The notes under the pieces were generated by a model, which saw nothing but the letters and a program-made list of their open reading frames with translations, was not told where the DNA came from and did no database searches. A program made the translations under genes and the position numbers. A stretch of DNA of 15,648 nt, taken from assembly GCA_024276455.1 (NCBI GenBank), contig JAJRXE010000214.1, forward strand, positions 1 through 15,648. Direction: 5' to 3'. Each line of letters begins with the position of its first letter. Position 1 is the stretch's first letter. Source of the stretch: Calditrichota bacterium (lineage in GTDB: Bacteria; Calditrichota; Calditrichia; RBG-13-44-9). Of this stretch, positions 1-6,258 are shown piece after piece.

Positions 1-74
1 GGCATGATGCGGAATTATCTGGTGAAAGCATAACAGGCTTTTACCGTGTTCCCGAAAGTCAGACCGGGAAATAA
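1..74 (+). other. Left edge; possible 3' tail of an upstream gene
   Basis: Two plus-strand frames are open from the window edge. One stops at 31-33 and would end in the residues MMRNYLVKA. The other stops at 72-74. The second would run through the inverted repeat at 40-99, so the first is slightly more likely to be the real end of an upstream gene. Ten or so residues are too few to name a family. Confidence 0.25.
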
Positions 75-118
75 ACCGAAATGCCCGGAGCACGGTAAAT
101 AACCCCTCTGATCGGGTT
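40..118 (+). promoter_or_regulatory. Structured leader: nested inverted repeats upstream of the YHS flavoprotein gene
   Basis: A perfect 9-bp stem pairs TTTACCGTG (40-48) with CACGGTAAA (91-99). Inside it, TTCCCG (49-54) pairs perfectly with CGGGAA (65-70) around a 10-base loop. CCGGG at 64-68 could instead pair with CCCGG at 84-88, so two mutually exclusive folds are possible. A weaker 5-bp hairpin follows (101-105 with 114-118). No T-run follows the stems on either strand, so a simple terminator is unlikely. It could be a cis-acting RNA leader or a protein-binding dyad. It matches no riboswitch class that I recognise. Confidence 0.35.
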
Positions 119-184
119 TAAAAAGGGCCGATTCTGGTTCTAATGGACATAAACATAACGTAAATATCGAAAGAATGAGAAAAA

Positions 185-1297
185 ATGGCACGTGACCCTG
201 TTTGTAACATGATTGTGGAAGATACCCCTTATTTCGTGGATGTGGAAAACAAACGGTACTTTTTTTGTTCCCAGGGCTGTTTGGAGGCGTTTCAGCATTC
301 CAGAGAAAAATATCTTTCCAACTATGTGTTCGATCTCATTATCGTTGGAGGGGGACCGGCGGCACTGACCGCCGGCGTGTACGCCTCTATTTTTCGGCTG
401 GATACCCTCCTTATCGCCCAGAGCCTGGGCGGGCAGGCGGTGGACAGCACTAAAATTAAAAACTACATGGGATTCGATTTTATTACCGGTCCGGAATTGA
501 AGGAAAAGTTCCAGAACCAGTTGTTACACAAGAACTATATAGCACATCAAATTGCCACTGTGAATAAGGTGACCCGCTCGAATTCGTATCTGAGTGTGTA
601 TCTGGACAACGGTAAAATTTATCGGGCCAGGGCGCTTATTATTGCCACCGGAATGAGTCGCAACCATTTGAATGTGCCGGGGGAAGAAAAATTTCAGCGG
701 CGAGGCGTTTGCTACAGCGTGGTACAGGATGCCCCGTTGTTTGCCGGACAGGATGTGGTGGTGGCCGGGGGTGGAAACTCCGCCACCCAGGCGGTCACAG
801 AATTGAGCACAACCTGCCGCAAGGTATATGTGGTTTCCCTGACGCCGTTAACGGCCGATACGGAAGAAATTTTAAAAATCATGCAGTTGCCCAAGGTGGA
901 AATTTTCGAAAAACATCAGATAGAAGAAATTGGCGGGACCGACCGGGTGGAGTTTGTCCGGATTAAAAGCATCGACCATCAGACGGTTCGCCAGCTTGAC
1001 GTCAGCGGTATCTTTGTGGAAATCGGATTTTACCCCAATTCCGGTCTGGTGGCGGGGTTGGTGGAGTTGAACGAGCGGGGCGAAATAAAAATCGGACCCG
1101 ATTGTTCCACCACCCATCCGGGAATTTTTGCGGCGGGAGACGTGACCGATGCCTTCGGAAAACGAATCATCATTGCCTCGGGAGAAGGAGCAAAAGCCGC
1201 CATTGCAGTGCGAAAGTATTTGAATCAGCTCAAGATGAAAGAGAAAAACGGGGCGAGTATTTCAGATTCCCCGGCCCCAGAAAATCGAGAAAAGTGA
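185..1297 (+). CDS. YHS-domain / thioredoxin-reductase-like FAD oxidoreductase fusion
   Basis: A 370-residue two-part protein. Residues 1-46 form a YHS metal-binding domain with C7 (DPVCNM) and C28/C32 (FFCSQGC). Residues 48-350 are a thioredoxin-reductase-fold flavoprotein. They carry the FAD dinucleotide motif GGGPAA at 55-60, ATG at 154-156, a second dinucleotide motif GGGNSA at 195-200 for NAD(P)H, and a C-terminal FAAGDV segment. True thioredoxin reductases have CATC or a similar motif just before the second nucleotide motif. Here the aligned stretch GVCYSVVQD (174-182) has S178-V-V-Q181, so both redox cysteines are gone; C176 lies two residues earlier. It is therefore not a standard thioredoxin reductase. 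Electrons may pass from NAD(P)H through FAD to another acceptor, conceivably metal or thiol held by the YHS domain (inference). The domain assignments are secure, the substrate is unknown. Its stop codon overlaps the next start (TGATG). Confidence 0.85.
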   Translation: MARDPVCNMIVEDTPYFVDVENKRYFFCSQGCLEAFQHSREKYLSNYVFDLIIVGGGPAALTAGVYASIFRLDTLLIAQSLGGQAVDSTKIKNYMGFDFITGPELKEKFQNQLLHKNYIAHQIATVNKVTRSNSYLSVYLDNGKIYRARALIIATGMSRNHLNVPGEEKFQRRGVCYSVVQDAPLFAGQDVVVAGGGNSATQAVTELSTTCRKVYVVSLTPLTADTEEILKIMQLPKVEIFEKHQIEEIGGTDRVEFVRIKSIDHQTVRQLDVSGIFVEIGFYPNSGLVAGLVELNERGEIKIGPDCSTTHPGIFAAGDVTDAFGKRIIIASGEGAKAAIAVRKYLNQLKMKEKNGASISDSPAPENREK

Positions 1298-1752
1298 TGG
1301 AAGCCGTTCGCATTCGCACCTGGTACGGAATCATCGCCGTTATCGAAATTAGAAATCGTTCTTTCCACAGAGCCGGATTGGGAAAGTTTATCATGCCTCA
1401 CCCGCCGGTGGTGAACTGGTTGCTGCGCCGCGGAATGCGAAACGACTTTTGCCGACGGTTGAGCATCTTGCATGAGCTGGGACATTTGCAAACCTTGCCG
1501 GGAATTTTCCTTTATTCTCTCGGCATGGGTCTCTGGATTTACCACCAGAAACCTGTTTCCCTCCTGGAATTAGGGATGATTTTACTTGGGATTCATGCGT
1601 TCTGGGAACTGCTGGCGGAATTGTATGTGCGTTTTCAGGCGGGGCCCCTTTACAGACTCTATTATCGGGGAGTGGGGCGTTTCCCCCGCATATTGTTCTG
1701 GAGTACCATGGCGGTATTCACCCTATTGAGCTGGAAAATTTTATTATCGTAA
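1297..1752 (+). CDS. Small membrane protein with HELGH zincin-like motif
   Basis: A 151-residue protein starting at the ATG that overlaps the previous stop by one base, which indicates translational coupling. An upstream in-frame ATG at 1102 lies inside the preceding gene and is rejected. The N-terminal half is basic and contains H59-E-L-G-H63, the HExxH pattern of zinc metallopeptidases. Hydrophobic segments lie near 67-82, 87-111 and 131-150. The middle one contains H100 and the WELLAE stretch, with E104 and E108 as possible third metal ligands. I do not recognise the family. It could be a membrane-embedded metallopeptidase or a protein whose HELGH is fortuitous. Tight coupling to the YHS flavoprotein gene and the following methyltransferase suggests a shared pathway. 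Confidence 0.7.
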   Translation: MEAVRIRTWYGIIAVIEIRNRSFHRAGLGKFIMPHPPVVNWLLRRGMRNDFCRRLSILHELGHLQTLPGIFLYSLGMGLWIYHQKPVSLLELGMILLGIHAFWELLAELYVRFQAGPLYRLYYRGVGRFPRILFWSTMAVFTLLSWKILLS

Positions 1753-1775
1753 ACGGAGGCGGAAACGAGGTGGTC

Positions 1776-2396
1776 ATGAAAAAGAAGAATACGGGAAATC
1801 CCGAAAAAGAACGCTACAGCCGGATTGCCCCCTTTTTCGATCTGATGGAATTTTTGCCGGAGAAACTGACCATGGTGCGCTGGCGGAAAGAATTGTTCTC
1901 GTACCTGAAGCCGGGGCAAACACTGGAATTGGGCGTGGGAACGGGAAAAAATCTGCCGTATTATCCCCCGGAAACACCGCTGGTTGCCGTGGATATCAGT
2001 CGCCGCATGATTGACATTGCCCGCAAAAAAACTCTCTCGATCCCCCGGCCGGCTTTTGCGGTGATGAATGCGGAGGAACTGACCTTTCTGGACCATTCTT
2101 TCGAGAATGTGGTGGTTACATTCGTTTTTTGTTCTGTTTCCGATCCTCTCCAGGGATTGCGGGAACTCCGGCGAGTTGTGCAACCGGACGGGCAGGTGCT
2201 TTTCCTGGAACACGTCCTGCCCGGAAATCCTTTCCTGAAATTTCTTTTTAATGCCTTGAATCCGCTGGTGGTGCGAATTTTCGGCGCCAACATCAACCGC
2301 CGCACCGTGCAAAATATTACCCGGGCCGGCTTCTCCGTGGAAAAGGAGATGAATCTTGGGGGAGATATTGTCAAACTCATTGTTGCCCGCCCGTGA
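1776..2396 (+). CDS. Class I SAM-dependent methyltransferase (UbiE/METTL7-like)
   Basis: A protein of 206 residues from the ATG at 1776, with AGG just upstream. A GTG at 1770, 10 bases after GGAGG (1755-1759), would add two residues and is nearly as plausible. It has the Rossmann SAM-binding motif I ELGVGTGKN (51-59), an acidic ribose-binding D73 in VAVDIS, and the downstream LRELRRVVQPDG and LFLEHVLPG segments typical of the Methyltransf_11/UbiE group. The post-motif region (NPFLKFLFNALNPLV) resembles the lipid- or thiol-methylating METTL7/PmtA branch, which makes a membrane-associated small substrate plausible (inference). It lies 23 bases after the HELGH gene and is the last gene of the cluster. 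Family call secure, substrate unknown. Confidence 0.85.
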   Translation: MKKKNTGNPEKERYSRIAPFFDLMEFLPEKLTMVRWRKELFSYLKPGQTLELGVGTGKNLPYYPPETPLVAVDISRRMIDIARKKTLSIPRPAFAVMNAEELTFLDHSFENVVVTFVFCSVSDPLQGLRELRRVVQPDGQVLFLEHVLPGNPFLKFLFNALNPLVVRIFGANINRRTVQNITRAGFSVEKEMNLGGDIVKLIVARP

Positions 2397-2637
2397 ATCT
2401 GCCGCTCTGCTTTCCCTACCCAGCATTCTTTTCGAAAAGTGTTGAAGAATATTCTACAGTCATTCCCCAAATTTGAAGAATATTGTCTAACTCTGGTTAA
2501 CTTCATTTACCGGAAAACTTGTTTGCTAACCCCTTAAATAACAGCAAAATAGATGTTCAAGCTGCAGGTTGGCATGGTTGTTGAACTATTAAAGACAACA
2601 TGAAAATAATCAAACAAATAACCAATTGGAGGAAGTC
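2397..2637 (+). promoter_or_regulatory. Intergenic control region of the Met-rich gene: palindromes and a 12-bp direct repeat
   Basis: A 241-base A/T-rich gap. It holds a perfect 12-bp palindrome CTTTTCGAAAAG (2428-2439). The 12-mer TTGAAGAATATT occurs twice (2442-2453 and 2473-2484), 31 bp apart, close to three helical turns; the first copy extends to the palindrome GAATATTC. An imperfect hairpin follows (CATGgTTGT 2573-2581 with ACAACATG 2595-2602). The repeats look like paired regulator sites. I could not identify a convincing -35/-10 pair. GGAGG at 2628-2632 is the ribosome binding site of the next gene. Confidence 0.4.
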
Positions 2638-3285
2638 ATGAAATTATTCACGGTAGTGATGAGTATGTTTGTATTAGCCCTGTTTGCCATGCCCGGGATA
2701 TCCCAGGAGAATCCGGCTCACCATCCGGCTCAGGCGCAAACCGTCCAGGCCGACAGCGCAGCTGGCGCGGGCATGATGTCCGGCGGAATGATGGGTGGTA
2801 AAGGAATGATGATGGGCGGCAAGAGTAAAAAACAGTGCGGTATGATGGGCGGCAAGGGAATGAAGCAAGGCGGCATGATGGGCCATAAGGGAATGATGGG
2901 CGGTATGTCCATGATGGGCATGAAAGATCCCATGCACAAATACATGCACACGGTAAAACACCTGCCGGATCTGCAGACCAAGTTAAATTTGACCGACGAT
3001 CAGGTGAGCAAGTTAAAACAGCTCCGGGCGGATTTTTTGAAGAAATTGGCCGATTGGAAAGCCAGTCTGGAAAAGAAAAGCATCGATCTGGGAATGCTTC
3101 TGGATAAGAACGCTTCTGCCAGCGAGGTGAAGAAAATGCTTTCTTCTTACTACGATGTGAAAGTGACCATCAAAGTAAATGCTTACGAGGTGGCCAACAA
3201 AATGCGCAGCTTGCTCTCCATGCAGCAAAGAGAACAATTTGACAGCACCATCGGCAAATGCAAGATGATGGGTAGCATGATGTAA
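2638..3285 (+). CDS. Met-rich periplasmic Spy/CpxP/ZraP-like metal-binding protein
   Basis: A 215-residue exported protein. The start is ATG 2638, five bases after GGAGG; a TTG at 2626 lies upstream of that site and is rejected. A signal peptide (about 1-22) precedes a His/Gln linker. A low-complexity segment then carries 20 methionines in residues 46-103, mostly as MMGG-type repeats with C67, H83 and H100/H104. From about 108 the protein is helical and charged, with LNLTDDQVSKLKQL, the LTxxQ-type motif of the Spy/CpxP/ZraP family. It ends CKMMGSMM. Methionine-rich segments bind Cu(I)/Ag(I) in other copper proteins, so envelope copper buffering or chaperoning is likely (inference). A terminator follows, so it is probably transcribed alone. 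Usual family members lack such a long Met-rich insert. Confidence 0.85.
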   Translation: MKLFTVVMSMFVLALFAMPGISQENPAHHPAQAQTVQADSAAGAGMMSGGMMGGKGMMMGGKSKKQCGMMGGKGMKQGGMMGHKGMMGGMSMMGMKDPMHKYMHTVKHLPDLQTKLNLTDDQVSKLKQLRADFLKKLADWKASLEKKSIDLGMLLDKNASASEVKKMLSSYYDVKVTIKVNAYEVANKMRSLLSMQQREQFDSTIGKCKMMGSMM

Positions 3286-3317
3286 TTGACTCTTTCCGAC
3301 GAAATGACTAAATTGAC

Positions 3318-3351
3318 TCCTGGGAAACAGTTGGAAAGAGGTTTCTCAGGG
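3318..3351 (+). repeat. Stem-loop just before the terminator
   Basis: CCTGGGAAAC (3319-3328) pairs with GTTTCTCAGG (3341-3350) over 10 bp with one G-T pair and a 12-base loop. It has no T-run of its own and sits immediately upstream of the terminator hairpin. It may protect the 3' end of the transcript. Confidence 0.45.
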
Positions 3352-3354
3352 AAG

Positions 3355-3392
3355 AGCCAGGAGGTGGTTTCGCTTCCTGGCTTTTCTTTTTT
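3355..3392 (+). terminator. Rho-independent terminator of the Met-rich protein gene
   Basis: A perfect 8-bp stem AGCCAGGA (3355-3362) / TCCTGGCT (3375-3382) with a 12-base loop, followed by a T-rich tail TTTTCTTTTTT. Confidence 0.85.
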
Positions 3393-3685
3393 AGAGAACT
3401 CTGAAAAGTGAACCGCCAGGACTTAGGGGTTCAATCGAATATCCGAGATCAAAAATCAAAAATCGAATATCGCTTATTTATGTTTTATGTCCCGATGCCT
3501 TTATGCTCCTTTGCCCTCGCTTTTTAACGTTTTCGCAGTTAAGTGATTTATTCAAAGGTCTCTTTTAAACGGTTTTAAGATGGCGATATTCTTTGTAAAA
3601 CAATTCTAAGCGGTGAAATTGGCCTGTTTTACGACAAAATATGTAGGCCGTTAAACACATTGGGTTAAATTCACAGGAGAATCCC
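3393..3685 (+). promoter_or_regulatory. Intergenic region upstream of the multicopper oxidase
   Basis: An A/T-rich gap without a convincing gene. It contains a small direct repeat, ATCGAATATC at 3434-3443 and 3462-3471, linked by ATCAAAAATCAAAAATC. Short intergenic repeats of this style are common in some bacterial genomes. Closer to the gene, GGCCT (3621-3625) and AGGCC (3645-3649) form an inverted repeat with a 19-base centre that could be an operator or leader hairpin. AGGAG at 3675-3679 is the ribosome binding site. No confident promoter hexamers were identified. Confidence 0.4.
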
Positions 3686-4876
3686 ATGAAAAGACGCGAG
3701 TTTTTACAGTCAACATCATTATTATCCGCTGCGGCACTGTTCCCGGCCAGTTTGCTGGCCCCGGAGGCTCGTGCTGCGAACACCCGGAGATTTCCCAAGC
3801 CCCTCCAGCCGGAAATGGACGGGGAAGTCAAAGTCTTTCGCTTGTTCGTCGATATTTACCAGCAAGAAGTTGTTCCGGGGTTTAAGTTTCATACCCTGGC
3901 GTTTAACAATCAAGTTCCCGGACCGGAGATTCGGGTAAAGCGGGGAGACAAAGTGCGGGTGATTTTCAAAAACAAAACCGAATTAAACCACACCATTCAC
4001 TGGCACGGCATGCATGTGCCCTGGCGCATGGACGGGGTGCCCTATGTAACCCAGATGCCAGTGATGCCGGGACAGGAATTCGTTTACGAGTTTGAAGCCG
4101 AACCCCAGGGGACCCATTTTTACCATTGCCATTGGGGAACTTTGCTGCACATGCAGTCCGGAATGTACGGCAGTTTGATTGTGGAAGAACCGGATGATCC
4201 CATTCGGAAGCGTTTCCCTTATCAGCGGGAGTACACCCTGATTTATTCTGCTCACGACAGCAATTTCATCCGCAATGAACTTAATTCCATGTTAGAACGG
4301 ATGAAAGAACGAATGTATTTGATGAAAAATGGCCGTTTCGACAAGAGACGATTTGCGGTGTTTAACACCAAAGAGGAATTTGTTCAGGCGGTGAAAGATG
4401 GCTATTTACCGCCCTATGTGATCAGTCGGCGTTCCCGGGCCGAATTGCCTCAGCCGAATTGGTTCACCGTGAACGGCAAATCGTACCCCATGACGCCCAA
4501 TATTTACATTAAAACCGGTGAGAACATCCGGCTGCGGCTGATCAATGCCGGGACGGAGGAACATTACCTCCATTTGCACGGACACGACTTCTGGCAGGTG
4601 TGCGACGACGGTTTGCCGGTACCGCAACCCTGGCAACGGAATACCCTGCGGTTGAGTCCCGGTAAAACCCTGGACATCATCATCGAAGGGAAAAATCGGG
4701 GCATCTGGACCTTTCACGATCACGACACCCGGCGGGTAACCAACAATGGACTCTACCCGGGCGGGAATTTGTTGGCCCTGGTGTACGAAGACCTCCCGGC
4801 TGAGGAAACCGAGCTGAACATGATGGCCAGAAAAATGGGATTACCCAATTTACCCATCGTGGCTCTGGATGAATAG
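3686..4876 (+). CDS. Two-domain multicopper oxidase, type 1 copper in domain 1
   Basis: A 396-residue exported oxidase with a Tat-like leader (R3-R4-E-F-L, then a hydrophobic stretch to A30). Domain 1 has H102-T-I-H105-W-H107 and H147-C148-H149, then H155 and M160. That is a full type 1 set (H102, C148, H155, M160) plus four trinuclear-site histidines. Domain 2 has H293YLH296-L-H298-G-H and H344-D345-H346. Those supply the other four trinuclear histidines, but the type 1 Cys is Asp and the following His and Met are absent. This is the arrangement called type C in two-domain laccase classification. It probably oxidises Cu(I) or phenolic substrates in the periplasm with O2 as acceptor (inference). 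About 115 residues with charged helices (170-255) separate the domains. A barrel gene follows 69 bases downstream, as PcoB follows PcoA. Copper detoxification is the best guess. Confidence 0.88.
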   Translation: MKRREFLQSTSLLSAAALFPASLLAPEARAANTRRFPKPLQPEMDGEVKVFRLFVDIYQQEVVPGFKFHTLAFNNQVPGPEIRVKRGDKVRVIFKNKTELNHTIHWHGMHVPWRMDGVPYVTQMPVMPGQEFVYEFEAEPQGTHFYHCHWGTLLHMQSGMYGSLIVEEPDDPIRKRFPYQREYTLIYSAHDSNFIRNELNSMLERMKERMYLMKNGRFDKRRFAVFNTKEEFVQAVKDGYLPPYVISRRSRAELPQPNWFTVNGKSYPMTPNIYIKTGENIRLRLINAGTEEHYLHLHGHDFWQVCDDGLPVPQPWQRNTLRLSPGKTLDIIIEGKNRGIWTFHDHDTRRVTNNGLYPGGNLLALVYEDLPAEETELNMMARKMGLPNLPIVALDE

Positions 4877-4945
4877 TTCCTCCGGGGAATCGGAAGGGCA
4901 AGAAAAACGGAAGATCCTGTAATCAAACAAGCTTAGGAGAATAAC

Positions 4946-6139
4946 ATGAAATCAATAAAGATTTTTCTTTGGGTGTTGGCTTTCGGTCTGATTGTTTTAT
5001 CGCAGCGGGCCTGGGCTCAGGTCACCCCGGAATTTCAGATCGGCGCGCGAGGAGTGGTCTCCTTTAACACCGACGTGGCCAATCACAAAGCCACCTCGGC
5101 GGTGAACGATTTTTCCGATTCCGGGTTGCTGGTGGGGTTTCGCCAGAAGATGTACAACAAATTCCGCGGACAACTGGTGATCGGGTTTCAGTTCCCGGAC
5201 GCCGATTCGGATCTGGGACAGTTGTTCTTTCACCAGACCTTTGTCAAACTGGAAGATCGCACCAACATCATTAAGCTGGGGCGGTCGCGGGTGCGCAGCT
5301 CGCTCATTGAATTTCCCACCCTGCGCGACGATGACGCCCTGCCTTTCACGGATGTGCTGAATCCTTTTTCCAACGGGCAGAACAGCGAGGACAACCAGTA
5401 CGGAAATGTGGCGGAATACGCCCATGTGTTCAAACAACGGTACTGGGTACGCATCCACGGGGAGCATTTTACCGAAACGCCCATTCCACCGGAAACCTCG
5501 GAAACCGATTTCAGTTTGAACGCCATCGGGTTCTCTCTCCAGTACCGGGTGCCGCGGACCCAGCTCTGGAATCGTCCGTTTCTGCAGCAGATTGGGATCG
5601 GATTTAATAACTTTTTGACCGATCGGCCGGGTTATTCCGGTCAGTGGGATCGCGCCCTGAAAAATGTAGTCGTGTCCACTATTTTGAACCTTCGGCCGGA
5701 TCCGGTCTATTTCTGGGATTTTCGCGCCCAGGTTATTTACAATTTCGGATTCGATGAGATTACGGCCGTAAAAGAGTACGCTGAATTAACCCGGGCAAGA
5801 TCCTTCGCGGGTTTGGCCAGTTTGCGTTATCTGTACCGGAAATTGGAACGGCCGGCGCTGCAAATTGCCGTTTCGGCTGGTTACAAAACATTCCCGGATC
5901 TGAAGACCGCCTCCAGTCAGTTCCAGTTGGTAGGGAACACCTTTTACCGGCTGGGCGACAATTTCGATGTGGCGCTGCAGGTGCAGTACAAGCAATTCAG
6001 CGGCGATTTGAAGAATCTCTACGGTGAAAACCAGGTGCGTTTTCAGGTGGGGCTGGTGTACGCCATCGACCATGCCTGGAATCGCCAGTTCGACGACCGC
6101 GATTCCCTGTTGAATCTGGAGCACGGCTACATTCCTTAA
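4946..6139 (+). CDS. Outer-membrane beta-barrel protein
   Basis: A 397-residue protein starting six bases after AGGAG (4935-4939). A clear signal peptide ends in AWA-Q (cleavage near residue 24). The mature part has alternating aromatic/hydrophobic and polar residues in 8-12-residue strands (for example GQLVIGFQF, YWVRIHGEHF, VALQVQYKQF), separated by acidic turns. This is typical of a porin-like barrel. I recognise no specific family. It lies 69 bases after the multicopper oxidase with no terminator between, so the two are probably co-transcribed. By analogy with the PcoA/PcoB and CopA/CopB pairs it may act with the oxidase in copper sequestration or passage across the outer membrane (inference from context, not from sequence similarity). 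Confidence 0.75.
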   Translation: MKSIKIFLWVLAFGLIVLSQRAWAQVTPEFQIGARGVVSFNTDVANHKATSAVNDFSDSGLLVGFRQKMYNKFRGQLVIGFQFPDADSDLGQLFFHQTFVKLEDRTNIIKLGRSRVRSSLIEFPTLRDDDALPFTDVLNPFSNGQNSEDNQYGNVAEYAHVFKQRYWVRIHGEHFTETPIPPETSETDFSLNAIGFSLQYRVPRTQLWNRPFLQQIGIGFNNFLTDRPGYSGQWDRALKNVVVSTILNLRPDPVYFWDFRAQVIYNFGFDEITAVKEYAELTRARSFAGLASLRYLYRKLERPALQIAVSAGYKTFPDLKTASSQFQLVGNTFYRLGDNFDVALQVQYKQFSGDLKNLYGENQVRFQVGLVYAIDHAWNRQFDDRDSLLNLEHGYIP

Positions 6140-6258
6140 GCGTATTTGGCTACCCAGAGCGGGTAAAAAAGAGAACGGCAGTTGCAGTGCCCCCGAAAAC
6201 TTTGTTAGGGGATGGGATGAAATTTGTTTAAATTAGCAGAAAAGAAAGGACGTTTTAC

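Noticed and set aside
185..1297. Calling this gene thioredoxin reductase (trxB)
   Set aside because: Both cysteines of the redox CxxC are absent and a YHS domain is fused at the N-terminus.
1662..2426. Long open frame on the minus strand opposite the methyltransferase
   Set aside because: It lies antisense to a clear class I methyltransferase, has no recognisable domain, and is rich in residues expected from reverse reading.
2770..2950. Tandem DNA repeat of ATGATGGGCGG-like units
   Set aside because: The repetition is explained by the Met/Gly-rich coding sequence and the units are irregular in length.
3686..4876. Copper nitrite reductase (NirK)
   Set aside because: The protein has two complete HxH pairs in each domain, giving a trinuclear site, and the HCH motif in place of NirK's HCA; NirK has only a single type 2 copper.
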